Origin: Vicia villosa
Lineage: Eukaryota > Streptophyta > Magnoliopsida > Fabales > Fabaceae
NCBI RefSeq assembly: GCF_029867415.1
Contig: NC_081180.1
Span: forward strand, 235,949,761-236,013,760
Reading direction: 5' to 3'
Length of the DNA stretch: 64,000 nucleotides
Shown: in pieces, positions 33,800 to 46,419 of the stretch
How the letters are laid out: every line of letters starts with the position of its first letter
Numbering within the stretch: the first letter of the stretch is position 1
Made by a program: the position numbers and the translations under genes
Notes under the pieces: model-generated
Seen by the model: only the letters and a program-made list of their open reading frames with translations
The model's database searches: none
Told to the model about the DNA's origin: nothing

Positions 33800-35575
33800 T
33801 TGGACACTTAAGTTAGAAGTGCTAACTTAAAGATATTTGGTTTATATTCTCTTCCTTTGCTTTTCTTATTCATTGGCAACACAAACACAAAGATACAGAG
33901 ATAAAGTGGAGAGAAGGAGGAGAAGAGGAAGAAAAGCTTGTGAAGAGGAAAGCTCGGATCTTCATCATTTCTCCGCTTAATCGAATCATATTTATCATCG
34001 ACAACTCGTATACCAGGTGGGTTCTAGTTAGAAACCTATAGCTTTTGATTTATGGATGAAAATCATAAGATTTGATTTGGGGTTTTGGTAGAAATCATAG
34101 GGTATGGTTCAAACTATGAAATTGATGTTTGTTGCTACTGATAAATCCTGAGTAGAGATCATATATGTTATTCTATGCATTAGTGTGATCTGGAACAGGT
34201 TTGGGTGTAGAGTTGGTTGGATTGAGCCTTGGTGAAACAAGAAAACAGAGCTGAGAACTCAGATTTCGCGCACTTCGCGGCTCGAACAGGGGTTCGCGGC
34301 GCAAACCATGGGGATATTAATGCGGTTAGGATTTGCCAACAGTACGCGGCGCGTACAAGGGATCGCGGCGCGAACACTATGGAAATTTGTGAGGGTTTGC
34401 CACTGCCATAGGTTCGCGGCGTGACCAAGCTGCCACGCGGCACTGAAGCTTTCCATGATCAGAATTTAGTTTAATTAGATAAATTGTATTGATCATAACT
34501 TTTAAACCGTAACTCCGTTTTGGTCGCGGTTCGAAGCGGTATGAAGCTAGAAACGTGTACTTTGTAGTAGTGTAGGTTTTGGGAACAAAGAGGAAATTAT
34601 TTAATCGGAAATCGGGAAATTTGTTTGTTTCTTGGGATTTGTTTTATCGTTCGGAGACATGTGAACGGTATACTTTTGGTATAATGAGTGATTGTCATAT
34701 AATTGTGATAAATTGCCGTTGATTACATGGCAATGATGTTAATTGGTTGGTTGAGTCCTATTGCAGGTGGAGTGGTATACCTTTGTTATATATATGTATA
34801 TAGCAAAGAGATTTAAATAATTACATGTGTTAAATGAATAAAAGAAAGGTGAGGAAAACTAGGATTTGTTAGGTATATATATAGCTTAACAAAGAGAATC
34901 TAGGATAAAACCTTATATGGAACATACGTGTGTTTTGAATCTTGTGAGCAAAGGCTAACAAGCCTAGTGGAAAGGCTATCAAGCCTAGTGATTTGTATGT
35001 GCAATCACCACTGTATGATGTATTGATCAGAACCATTATATTTCTTTATTTCTTTTAAATGCTAACAGACATTCGATATGAAAATGGCACTGTGCAATAA
35101 TGGCACTAGTAATCTTGGCAGGTTTGATTCCCGCTTTGTGTACGAATGGAACCTAACAGGGTAGAGACTTGTGATGGTGTATGGACCATGTGAAGTGACG
35201 ATTCATGGGGGAAGGCCCATGAGTCTGAATCCATTTCGTATGTCAAGATTTTCCAGACGATTCATGACTCGTACCACCTCCTAGACGTAGAAGGGGACGA
35301 GAATAGAGGGATACCTTGGTAGCGGTTTCTGATTGGTAATGTTGTGTTTGAGTTGTAGAACTCTAAGTATGTTTCCATATAATGTTAGTATGTGAACTCA
35401 AGGTCTAGTTCCTTTGTTATGACTTGAGATTTGATAGGCTAGAACCTTGTAAAGCCGAAAGGATCCATAAGATAGGGAACTCACTGAGATTATTTTATCT
35501 CACCCCATTATATATTAATTCCAGGTGCTACAGATTCCACGAAGGTTAAGGAGAAAGCAGTTTGACTTTCCTTAT
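33800..35575 (+). repeat. Diverged Tekay-type LTR, truncated
   Basis: Non-coding. It shares landmarks with the Tekay 5' LTR at 39623-41879: a GA-rich leader (about 33890-33940 against about 39890-39950), three GC-palindrome pairs (34276-34440 against 40323-40500), and CCGTAACTCCGTTTTGGTCG + CGGTTCGAAGCGG (about 34506-34540 against about 40546-40580). Orientation is plus. The LTR start is not resolved. The right end is cut at 35575 by the next LTR, so the original 3' end and any internal region lie elsewhere or were lost. Confidence 0.6.
34276..34440. promoter_or_regulatory. Paired CGCGGCGCG-type palindromes in Tekay-type LTR
   Basis: CGCGG cores start at 34276, 34295, 34345, 34364, 34415 and 34436, making three pairs (19, 19 and 21 bp) in units of 69-70 bp. 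The best copies are GTTCGCGGCGCAAAC, GTACGCGGCGCGTAC and ATCGCGGCGCGAAC. They form a GC-rich island in AT-rich DNA. Confidence 0.6.
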
Positions 35576-38500
35576 TGTCGCTACCGCGAAAAATGGAATT
35601 AGAGTCGCCACTAGTATATTTATCCCGTAAGGGAAAGGAATACCAAGAAACCTAACTCAGAATAAGAACAAGGTCTTTCGACCAGAGGATCTAGGCACGG
35701 GAGTCGGTTACGCAAGAGGAAGATGCTAGCACCCCTCACGCCCATCGTACTCGATGGTATCCACCTATGTTTGTTTCTATCTAAAGGGTGTATCTATGTC
35801 TAAAGCCTAAATGTGAATGAATGCAAAAGAAATACGGGGAAAAGAAGGAATTATTTACAAGTGTGCTCGCTTAGGCCCCGCGACCCAATGCCTACGTATC
35901 CCTTACAAGGAATCAGAGCGACCGTAGTTCGGCTCAATAGTTTCCATTTGTTTTTGTGTTTTTTAGTTGAACAAAGGTTAAAGTCGCACTCCACGATGCT
36001 CGACCTTTGGAGACTTACACGCCTAATTATGGAATGGATTCAACATGTTCTTAAGAATGCCACGAGGGCAGGACAGAAGAGAGTTTGGGTGTTTCGAATG
36101 GATCCCTTAAGCAAGGGAGATTCGAGTTACCCTTTGGTTTGTGTTTTTTAGAAATTGGGAACTTACGCTCGGATGGTTCCCTTAAACAAGGGAGATCCAA
36201 GCACTCGAATGATTCCCTTAAGCAAGGGAGATTCAAGCTTCCATCCCCTATTTAATGATTCTCACTTTTTTATTAATGTTTTTTAAGTGTTTTCTTTGTA
36301 TTTTTTAGAGGGATTTTATTTGGATATTGTTAGGTGTTTTAAAGTTGAAAAGGAAAAGAAACTAGCCTAAGTATGAAGGGAATTTCTACCTAATGTTATC
36401 ATGGTTTCTACCTACGGTTAGGAATAAAAGGGGACATGAAAAATTAAAGTCACATTAGAAGTCATAAGTAAGATACATGAGCAAAATTGAGTAAGGATAT
36501 AATGGTACAAAATTATACACAAGCATGTAATGACGAGTCAAGAATATAGTACAAAAAATGAACCAGAAATACTACTATTTTTATATTGATTTTTATGGGA
36601 GAAATTGAATTACAAGTCAAGTAAAAAGACTAAAAAACAAATAGACTAAAAACTAATATTTTTTATGATTATTTTTATATGTCAAAATTGTATTAAGGGT
36701 CTAAAACTGATAGTGGAAGAATTAGTATTTATCACCTAGAAGAAATCGGTAAAAAAAACTAATTAAACCTAAATAAAAAAGTAAACAGGGGGGTGAACAG
36801 TGAAAATGGGGTTGTGAAGAGTAATTGGGCGCTGGGCCCAACCAGGATAGCCCAACAAAGTTTGTTTTTTTGTTCATGTTTCTTCAGCACCCAAAAATGG
36901 TGCGTATTGGGCCTCAGGGGGTGGTGCAAAAATCGCATGCACAAGACATAGTGATCCATTGGATTTCTCATGGTTCAATTTTCAGAATTTCTAATCTAGG
37001 GCCAAATTTCAATCTAAATTATATGTTAATTTTAATTAAATCAAAATTATGCACATTTAATTCACGTTAATCTCAATTAACAAATTTTTTATGCTTAATC
37101 AATATTAACTTAATAAAAGAGAAAGAAAGAGGAATTAGGTTAGATGTGTCGATTGGTCTTCTCTCACTCAGACTCTCTCCTCTCTCGTTTCACAAACCAA
37201 CGCCGAAAATCGCTCCGCCGCGCCGGAGGCGGCGGAGCCTGACCGAAACCTAAAACAAATACATCATCCTGATCCTCTCTACCTCTCATGCTCAAATCTC
37301 AAACTCACTCTCACACGAAGAACTCAGAAACGCGTCTCAAATCGAAAGGGAGTTCAAAACCCTAGATCGCGACATCGTCACAATCAAGAACAAATCGAAA
37401 CATGCTTGCTCAATCGGAATAGAGATATACGAAGATTGAATATGAATTCTCGGTCAAACGCGAGAATAAGCAGGGGATTGAAGGAACTTACCTGGATCGG
37501 AAGATACGCATGTGATAACAAGAATACCATAGATGAGGCTTCAGCTAGCTTGGCGAAATAAACGCAATTCTTCAGGTTCTTCGGTTTCCGTTTCAGTTCT
37601 TCTTCCCCTTCTTCTTTGAATTTTCTGTTACTGTGAGCGTTGAATCGATGATGATGACGTTGATTGTTTGTTGTTGAAAATGCAGAGGCAATGAATGTTG
37701 ATGGAGAATTCGTTTAGAGATGAGTTGTCGCGTTTCTGCAGAAAAAGCGTAGAAGATTGAAGGAATGGATCGTGAGGATACATTTGCTGGAGACCGTTGC
37801 GATGAAGATGATGAAATCGTCGTGACAAATTTCTCAGGTCGCGCAGGTTCTCTTTTGCTAATCTTTTCCTCTCTATTTTCTTCTTCTTCCTCCTCTATTC
37901 TTCTTCTGAACCTCTTTTTTTTTTTGTTTCTGTTAGATTCAATCGTAGAAGAAGCAAGGACATGGAGTGTTGAAGGATGGGAAGTCATCAACGGTAGAAG
38001 AAGATGAAGGTCTGAGAGTGTGAGAAGTGAGGTGATGATGGTGATCAAGTGGAGAGAGTGTGGTGGTTATGGTGCGTGTGTGTACAAAAATGGTGGAGGA
38101 CCTGATCAAATGGAGAGAGGTTCTGTTATATAGGTGGTGAAGATTGAGAACTCAGTTACAGCTTCAAGCATTCTCAACCCTAGGATCAAAAGTCAGATAT
38201 AATATCGAAGGTGAGGATTATTTCTGATTAAAAGGTTAGTTGTCATTCTGGTTTTTCAGTTAAAAGTTTGTTATGTGTTAGTTTTCTGTTACACAACTGT
38301 TGGGGTTTGTTATGCTTGGTAGTTAGGAGGTTATAGAATCAGTTAGTTCTGATAGTTATAAGGGCTGAAGGTTAACAAGAGGGTTAGCTGCAAATTAAAA
38401 CAGTTAGGATAAGTTAAAGGGCTGTTGATTAAATTCATTATGTGGTACATTTGTTTTGGATGTTGCAGGGTTATGGGACATGCTACTGCAGGAGGTTTGA

Positions 38501-39622
38501 GATGTATGTACATTGACCAGTATTTTTGTGAGGTCTGATTGTTGAAAAAGGTTAGATTTTTATAGGTTAGAAATGGTTTTGTATAGGGATTCTGTTTACG
38601 AGAAGTTGGAAGGCTGTTGTATTTTTCTGTTTTGATATATGTTGAGTTTTGGTTTCTTTGTGATGCATATGGGACTGGTCTTTCTTTGTGTAGGATTCAT
38701 TAAATGAGCTGATGCTGAATTGTGGTTTTGACTGATATGTGCAGGTTGTGGCGATGAAGTGAAGAGAGATTAAAGATTGTGATGAAGTTAGGGAGTGAGA
38801 TGAAGAGAGAGTAGTGAGAAGTGGTGATGATGAATGGAAGTGAAGGGGACCTGAAGAAATGAAGCAAAGCTCTGATTTATAGAAGGTTCCAGGTTGAAAT
38901 CCTTCTCATTCTGTTGAATCTGTTATAGGTTAGAAGTCAGTTAGATTATGTTAGGGACTGATTTTTAATTTGTTGGATGCAGGTTCAAGGCTAAAGGACA
39001 TGGATGAGATTAAAGCTTGATGGAATCATTAAGATGTGCCTTTTTTTTGTAGAGAATTAGGGTTTGTAATAGGATAATTTTTGAATTATGAAGTGTATAA
39101 TGTCATGACTTTCCATGTATTTCTTTTGACATTCTTGAAATTGTAATAACTTCCCTTTGAAATCTTATTTTGAAATTTCTACCTTCCTTCCAAAGCATTA
39201 TTTTCGGATTTTCAAGTCTTTTCACTTTATCTTCAATTGCAAACTTGGTGAACCATAACACGAAATGAAAGGCCGTCCAGAGATTGAAGTAGACCTTGGC
39301 CAAAAATCGCTCAACATCATTTGGTCAACATAAATTCAACCTTCCATGGTTGACTTTATTGAAAAAAGTCAATAGCAAAGCTTTGTGATGGGTTTTTTCA
39401 TAAGCACACAACAAGAAAACCTAATTCCATAAAGTCTTCAGCATAACACCTTCACCCAATAGCATCCACACCCCCTTGTGCCGTAAGTAACAAAAAGGCA
39501 ACCAATCACATAAGAATCATTTGGCCAATTGCACCTGAGACCAACTCAAGAAGCTCTATGACAAGGTTCCTTTGATCAATAATTGCCACAAACCATAATA
39601 GAGAGAGATCAATGAAGTTCAT
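35576..39622 (-). repeat. Ogre-like LTR (partial, split by the Tekay insertion)
   Basis: Starts TGTCGCTACCGCG at 35576 and contains AGAGTCGCCACT at 35601 and the phrase for lacing ...GCTAGCACCCC..., the same terminal layout as the minus-strand Ogre LTR at 47083. Three copies of GATCCCTTAAGCAAGGGAGA-like sequence lie at 36103-36230. A GC-rich perfect hairpin (37212-37221 with 37229-37238) sits in a pyrimidine-rich region. No coding region is convincing. The Tekay element interrupts it at 39622; the remainder should lie beyond the window. Confidence 0.55.
39618..39622. repeat. Presumed target duplication of Tekay, left copy (TTCAT)
   Basis: The pentamer TTCAT precedes the Tekay 5' LTR. Its partner is expected beyond the right edge, because the 3' LTR is interrupted by the Ogre. 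Confidence 0.4.
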
Positions 39623-41879
39623 TGTAACATCCTATTTTTATTATATTTTAATTAATTAGGATTATTTGATAATTGGTATTGTTTGTGTGTTTATTTAATT
39701 ATTGTTTGAATAATAATTATTTGATTTTGTGGTAATATGTTATTTACCTAATTAAATAAATGGTAGAATTTTATTTGGAATTAGCCAAATGGGCCTAGTT
39801 GAGTGAGAAAGAGTATTAGGTGGGTTAAGCCCAAATGAGATAATGAGAGTTAGAAGGTAATTTTATGAGTTAACCTAAATTAGATAGAAAGATAGAAAGA
39901 AAAGTAGAGGAGAGAAAAGAGGCAAAAGAGTAGAAGAGAGAAGAGAAGAGGATTGTAGATTTCTTGAAGTTAGAAGGAGAAATTCAAGAGGTAAGGGTTT
40001 GAATACAAGTTCTTATAGGCTATATGATTGGGTAATGTGTTTGATTGTGATTTTCTCTTCATCTTTGCAATCTCATGGAAACATAGAAAAGTTAGGTTTT
40101 ATGAACAAATACATGAATTGAGGATTTGAAATGTGCTTAGTTGATGTTTGATGATGGTATGATGTTATAAGACCCATAAAATGTGTTGTGTTTGTGTTTA
40201 AATCATGTAATCTGTAGTTGTTCGTGATGTGTGAAGTTTCCAATTTGATTTGGGTTAAGTTTAGAGGTTTTGAATGAGTTTCGTATGCTGTTTTTGGGTT
40301 TTGGGGTTTTCTGAAATCGCTAGTTCGCGCCGCAATCCCTTGTGCGCGCCGCGAACCTCTTGGCAGAAACTTGGGCAAAACTGGATCTGCTCAGTTCGCG
40401 CCGCGACCCCTTGTACGCGCCGCGAACTGCTTGGCAGAAAGTCAGGGATTTTTGAACTCGCTCAGTTCGCGCCGCGATCCCTATTGGCGCCGCGAACTCT
40501 GTTTTACAGAACTTTTCCATACTTTGAAAGACCATAACTTTTGATCCGTAGCTCCGTTTTATGCGCCGTTCGAAGCGTTAGAAAGCTACCGAGATATTCT
40601 ATATGATAGTATAGGATTTAATTGCACTTGATTGATTAATTGTGACGTTATTATATGGAATGATGTGTAATTATCTTATGTGCGTTATGTTAGTATGTGA
40701 TGTATATCCATTGTTGGAATACTTTGTGTAGATGTAATCAAGATGTGTGTGATTGGATACATGATGGTTGTATGCCTTGTTGAATTTGTTATTTGTGTTG
40801 TGAATGTTGTGTACAATGGAAGGATAATTCATAGAGTTGGATTATGGTGATATGCGGTAAGTTAAGATTGATGAGATAATCTTAATTGCATAAATTGTTG
40901 GTATTTGTACATACATTCATAGCATGGTCGGCTTTATGGTGGAAGCGGTGAAACTTGGGTTCACATGGTAAGAGACGTTGATCCTTGAATGGAAATAGGC
41001 GTAGAAGACGTGATCCTTAATTGGAGATAGGCGTATTGGCTTTGATCTTGTCCAGATCGGAAGCGTGGCTTGGATTCTAAACATTGAATCGGAAAGCGGT
41101 GAAACATTGGATTCACATTGGGTACCACATGCATTGAGTCACATTTGTTGCATTTCGAGTCACATTGTGTGTTATGTGATTGTCTTGTATACATGTGATT
41201 TATTTTGGAGTGATGATTGGTATATGATATGTGAATTGCTTAATTGAGAAGTGTGATGAATAGTAAAATGTATGCTTGTTTATGTTTACATTTCCCATTA
41301 TTATGTTTTCTATAAGAAGTTGAATTCTCACCCTTCTGTTTGAATGTTATCCTTCGTTGATAACGTGCAGGTTCCGACGAGTAGTAGCTTGTCCGAGGAT
41401 TTAGCCGAGGAGCTCCTGAGTTTGTTATTGGATTAGGTAGCGAGTCATATGCTCTGATCATGTAACACTTGGGGGGAATTTTATGTAGACTTATGCTTAT
41501 GTTTGGATATTGCTATTCTCTATGTTTTGTTGGATATTTCGGATGTATTTGTTTGAGATCTCGGATATGCTGTTTAAGGCTATGTAGCCAAAATTGTGGA
41601 TTTGATGTTAATTCGAATTTGGTAGATGAATATAGTATGGGATATATTCATTGAAATTTTAATAGCAATTAAATTGTTTTTCCGCAAGCGTTTATGCATA
41701 TGTATGAAAGTATGAGATTTACATTGTGTTACAATTATGATCTTTGCATATTAAGAATGTTGGATGTTTTGTTTTAGGTTTTCATTGTGTTGAAAATAAC
41801 ATGTGACGCCCTTTTCCTTTATGCATGCTTACTCTGTTTGATTGTATGATATATTTGGGGTTAGAAAAGGGGTGTTACA
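39623..41879 (+). repeat. 5' LTR of Tekay element
   Basis: Starts TGTAACATCC, ends ...GGGGTGTTACA, 2,257 bp, with an imperfect terminal inversion TGTAAC/GTTACA. Contains a GA-rich stretch (39890-39960) and the GC-palindrome array. Confidence 0.9.
40323..40500. promoter_or_regulatory. Paired GTTCGCGCCGCGAAC-type palindromes in Tekay LTR
   Basis: GCGCCGC cores start at 40327, 40346, 40398, 40417, 40469 and 40487: three pairs 19, 19 and 18 bp apart, with first members exactly 71 bp apart. Arms GTTCGCG and CGCGAAC are mutually complementary. The site is CpG-dense in an otherwise AT-rich LTR. The truncated 3' LTR ends just before this array. Confidence 0.65.
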
Positions 41880-41883
41880 TTAG

Positions 41884-41901
41884 TGGTATCAGAGCATGGT
41901 C
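41884..41901 (+). promoter_or_regulatory. Primer binding site (initiator Met tRNA)
   Basis: TGGTATCAGAGCATGG starts four bases after the LTR and matches the initiator-Met-tRNA 3' end over its first 12 bases. Confidence 0.85.
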
Positions 41902-42010
41902 GACCAGTTGGTCAGGGTCGTTAATGTCTTTAATTCCGTTGTATTAGATTTGTGTATCTGACACGATCGATACTGTTTTGTTTGTTTGGGTTGTTGGTTG
42001 TCGTAGGACG

Positions 42011-45000
42011 ATGGTTGCTAGAAGGAACGATGATGCCATTGCTGATGCATTGAGGATGTTGGCTGGATCTCTTGGTCAAATTCCTCAAGCTAATGCTGGA
42101 AATCGGAATGGTGATGATGATGAGTATCGTGCTTTGGGGAAGTTCCAGAGGAACAATCCTCCTACCTTTGAAGGAGAGCATGAACCGGATAAAGCTCAAG
42201 CTTGGTTGAAGGCGATTGAGAAGATTTTTCGGGTCATGAATTGCACCGATGCTCAGAGAGTGCAGTTTGGTACTCACATGCTGGAAAAGGAAGCTGAAGA
42301 TTGGTGGGGCAATATGGCTCAGAGATTTGATGAGGAGGGTACTCAAGTTACTTGGGATCTTTTCCGCGATGCATTTTTGGAAAACTATTTTCCGGAAGAT
42401 TGCCGTGGAAAGAAAGAAGTGGAATTCCTTGAGTTGAAGCAAGGAAATGGTACTGTTGCTGTATATGCTGCTAGATTTCAAGAGCTTATCAAGTATTGTC
42501 CTCACTACAATACTATGAATGCAGAGAGATCTAAGTGTTTGAAGTTTGTGAATGGTTTGAGGCATGATATTAAGAAGGCGATTGGTTACCAACAAATTAC
42601 TCGTTTTATGGAGTTGGTTAACAAGAGTCGTATCTATGATGAGGATAGTAGGGAGAGCGCTTCTCACTACAAGGCTATGAATGAGAAGAAAGGTCAATTT
42701 CATGGGAAACCGTATGATGATAAGAAGAAACAATTTGGTTTTGGCAAGAAGTCAAGTGGGGGAGGAACTTCTACTCCACTTAAGTGCTTCAAATGTGGTG
42801 GTGAAGGTCATCGTGCTGTTGATTGTGGTAAGGATTCCGTGACATGCTTCAAGTGTGGCAAGATTGGTCACAAGGCAAACAAGTGTGGAGTTGGTTCGAG
42901 TGTGACTTGTTACAATTATGGTGAACAAGGTCACATTAGCACCAAATGTGATAAGCCAAAGAAGGAACAAGCGAAAGGGAAAGTGTTTGCATTGTCTGGA
43001 GCGGAGGCTTCTACCGATGATAGGCTAATCCAAGGTACGTGCTTCATTAATGGTACACCTTTGATTGCTATTATTGATACCGGTGCGACACATTCTTCCA
43101 TTTCTTTGGATTGTGCTAAGAGATTGAATCTTGTGTTATCTGATATGCGTAGAAGTATGGTTATTGATACACCTGCTATGGGTTCTGTTTCTACTTCTTT
43201 TGTGTGTTTGAATTGTCCTTTGAGTATTTTTGGTAGAGATTTTGGGATTGATTTGGTCTGTCTTCCGTTAGAGCAACTTGATGTGATTTTGGGTATGAAC
43301 TGGTTGGAATTTAATCGTGTGTATATCAACTGTTTTGACAAGACGGTTATCTTTCCTGAGATTAGTGTTAAGGAAGATTTGTTTTTGTCTACGAAGCAAG
43401 TTGGTGAATCTGTTCAAGATGGGGCTGAGTTGTTTATGTTATTGGCAACCTTAGGTGTGCATGATAGAAGGACCATTGAGGAATTGCCAATAGTTTGTGA
43501 TTTTGCGGAGGTATTTCCTGAAGATGTAAGTGATTTACCGCCGGAACGTGAAGTTGAGTTTTCGATTGATTTAGTTCCTGGAACTAGTCCTGTATCGATG
43601 GCTCCTTATAGGATGTCTGCTTCTGAGTTGAAAGAGTTGAAGAGTCAACTTGAGTATTTGTTGGAGAAGAAGTTTATTCGTCCTAGTGTATCGCCGTGGG
43701 GTGCACCTGTTTTGTTGGTTAAGAAGAAGGAAGGTTCTATGAGACTTTGTGTTGATTATAGGCAATTGAACAAAGTGACGATTAAGAACAAGTATCCACT
43801 TCCAAGGATTGATGATTTGATGGATCAGTTGGTTGGATCTTGTGTGTTTAGCAAGATTGATTTGAGGTCTTGGTATCATCAGATTCGTGTGAAGGCGGAG
43901 GATATTCAGAAGACTGCTTTTAGGACAAGGTATGGTCATAATGAGTATTCTGTTATGCCGTTTAGTGTGACTAATGCACCTGGTGTATTCATGGAGTATA
44001 TGAATAGGATTTTTCATGATTATCTGGATAAGTTTGTGGTTGTGTTCATTGATGATATTTTAATCTATTCCAAGAGTGAAGATGATCATGCTGAGCATTT
44101 GAGAATTGTGTTATCAATGTTGAAAGAGAAGAAGTTGTTTGCTAAGCTTTCTAAGTGCAAATTTTGGTTAAAGGAAGTGAGTTTTCTTGGCCATGTGATC
44201 TCTAGTGGAGGTATTTCTGTTGACCCGTCGAAGATTGAGGCTATATCTCAATGGGAAGCTCCTAAGTCTGTTTCTGAGATTAGAAGTTTTCTTGGTTTGG
44301 CTGGTTATTATAGGAAGTTCATTGAAGGATTTTCTAAGTTATCTTTGCCGTTGACGTTGTTGACTAGGAAAGGACAAGCTTTCATCTGGACTTCGCAATG
44401 TGAATCGAATTTTCAAGAGCTTAAGAGAAGGTTGACTTCTGCTCCTATTTTGATTTTGCCAGATCCGTTTGAACCGTTTGTGGTGTATTGTGATGCTTCA
44501 TTGTTGGGTTTGGGAGGCGTTCTGATGCAAAAAGGGCAAGTGGTAGCTTATGCTTCAAGGCAACTTAAAGTTCATGAGAGGAATTATCCGACACATGATT
44601 TAGAGTTGGCCGCCGTTGTGTTTGTGTTGAAACTTTGGAGGCATTATTTGTTTGGTTCAAGGTTTGACGTTTTCAGTGATCACAAGAGTTTAAAGTATTT
44701 GTTTGATCAGAAAGAGTTGAATATGAGGCAACGAAGATGGTTGGAATTCCTGAAGGATTACGATTTTAGTTTGAACTACCATCCTGGAAAAGCGAATGTT
44801 GTAGCCGATGCATTGAGTAGGAAATCATTACATATGTCTATGTTGATGATTCGAGAATTGGAATTGTTGGAGCAATTTAGGGATTTGAGTTTGGTTTGTG
44901 AAGCGACGACTACGTGTGTTAAGCTTGGTATGTTAAAGCTTACGAGTGGTGTTCTTGATGAGATTAGAGAAGATCAGAAATCAGATTTAAGATTGGTTGA

Positions 45001-46378
45001 CATTATTACATTGATTAACCAATGTAAAGGTGGTGATTTTCGGGTTGACGAGAATGGCATTGTGAGATGTCGTGATCGAGTTTGTATTCCGGATATTATG
45101 GATTTGAGAAAGAGAATTCTTGAGGAAGGGCAAAGAAGTGGTTTGAGTATTCATCCCGGTGCTACTAAAATGTATCAAGACTTGAGGAAAATGTTTTGGT
45201 GGCAAGGTATGAAGAAGGATATAGCGGAGTATGTTTATTTGTGTTTGACTTGTCAAAAGTCGAAGATTGAACATCAAAAGCCGTCTGGGTTGATGCGACC
45301 GTTATCTATTCCCGAGTGGAAATGAGATAGTATCTCTATGGATTTTGTTTCGGGTTTGCCAAGGACATCGAGTAATTGCGAGGCAATTTGGGTCGTTGTG
45401 GATAGATTGACGAAATGTGCTCATTTTATTCCGATGAGGATGGACTATTCGATGGAGAGACTTGCTAAGTTATACATTGAGAAGATTGTGTGCTTACATG
45501 ATATTCCTTCAAGTATCGTTTCGGATAGAGATCCAAGGTTCACTTCTAGATTTTGGGAGGGTTTGCAAAGTGCTTTGGGTACGAAGTTGCGTTTGAGTTC
45601 GGCGTATCATCCGCAAACTGATGGTCAATCAGAGAGAACTATTCAGTCGCTTGAAGATCTTTTGAGGTCTTGTGTTTTGGAACAAGGAGGAAATTGGGAT
45701 AGTTTCTTACCTTTGGTTGAGTTTACGTATAACAACAGTTTCCATTCGAGTATTGGAATGGCACCTTTTGAGGCTCTTTATGGCAGAAGGTGTAGAACTC
45801 CTTTGTGTTGGTATGAATCGGGAGAGAGTGTTGTGGTTGGACCCGAGTTAATTCAAGAGACTACGGATAAGATTAAGATGATTCAAGAGAAGATGAAGAC
45901 TTCTCAAAGTCGTCAGAAGAGTTACCATGATAAGAGGAGGAAGGCTCTTGAGTTTGAGAAAGATGATCATGTATTTCTTCGAGTTACGCCAATAACGGGT
46001 GTTGGTAGAGCATTGAAGTCGCGTAAGTTGACGCCGCGTTTCATTGGTCCTTATCAGATTTCGGAGAGAGTAGGTGAAGTGGCATATCGGATTGCATTGC
46101 CACCGTCTCTTTCTAATCTTCACGATGTGTTCCATGTGTCTCAATTGAGGAGGTACATTCCGGATCCATCGCATGTTGTTCAATTAGATGATGTTCAAGT
46201 GAGAGATAATTTGACGGTTGATACATCACCTATGCGAATTGAAGATCGAGAGGTGAAGAAGCTTCGGGGTAAAGAGATTGCTTTGGTGAAAGTGGTATGG
46301 GGTGGAGTCGCCAATGGTAATATCACTTGGGAACTCGAGGAGAAGATGAAGGAATCGTATCCGGAGTTGTTTGTTTGA
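42011..46378 (+). pseudogene. Tekay gag-pol polyprotein with one in-frame TGA
   Basis: ATG 42011 is the first Met with gag-like sequence after it; the open frame begins earlier without an ATG. 1,456 codons, one stop: TGA at 45323-45325, where Trp fits (EWK*DS). Order: gag with [20 protein letters not shown]; knuckles [28 protein letters not shown] and a third with Tyr for its second Cys ([14 protein letters not shown]); protease IIDTGATHS (Asp 356); RT with [12 protein letters not shown] (DD from 681); RNase H from [13 protein letters not shown]; integrase zinc region [11 protein letters not shown]...CLTCQKSK; core Asp 1131, Asp 1172, Glu 1208, a D35E spacing. The last 50 residues (VKVVWGG...ITWELEEKMKESYPELF) form a Tekay-class chromodomain, expected to steer integration to heterochromatin. 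The TGA separates the integrase zinc region from its catalytic core. Confidence 0.92.
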
Positions 46379-46405
46379 GGTAATTTTCGAGGCCGAAAAT
46401 CTTTT

Positions 46406-46419
46406 AAGTGGGGGAGAGT
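46406..46419 (+). promoter_or_regulatory. Polypurine tract of Tekay element
   Basis: AAGTGGGGGAGAGT directly precedes the 3' LTR start (TGTAACATCC at 46420). Confidence 0.8.

Noticed and set aside
34563..34573. TGTAGTAGTG as the right end of the CACTA-like element begun at 30008
   Set aside because: It lies inside a Tekay-type LTR, alignable to the other Tekay LTR, and has no matching target duplication.
37593..38048. Minus-strand 151-codon frame rich in Arg/Glu
   Set aside because: Low-complexity translation of CT-rich LTR sequence; overlapping frames on the other strand are equally open.
41930..42733. 267-codon minus-strand frame opposite Tekay gag
   Set aside because: Shadow of the gag coding strand; no domain.
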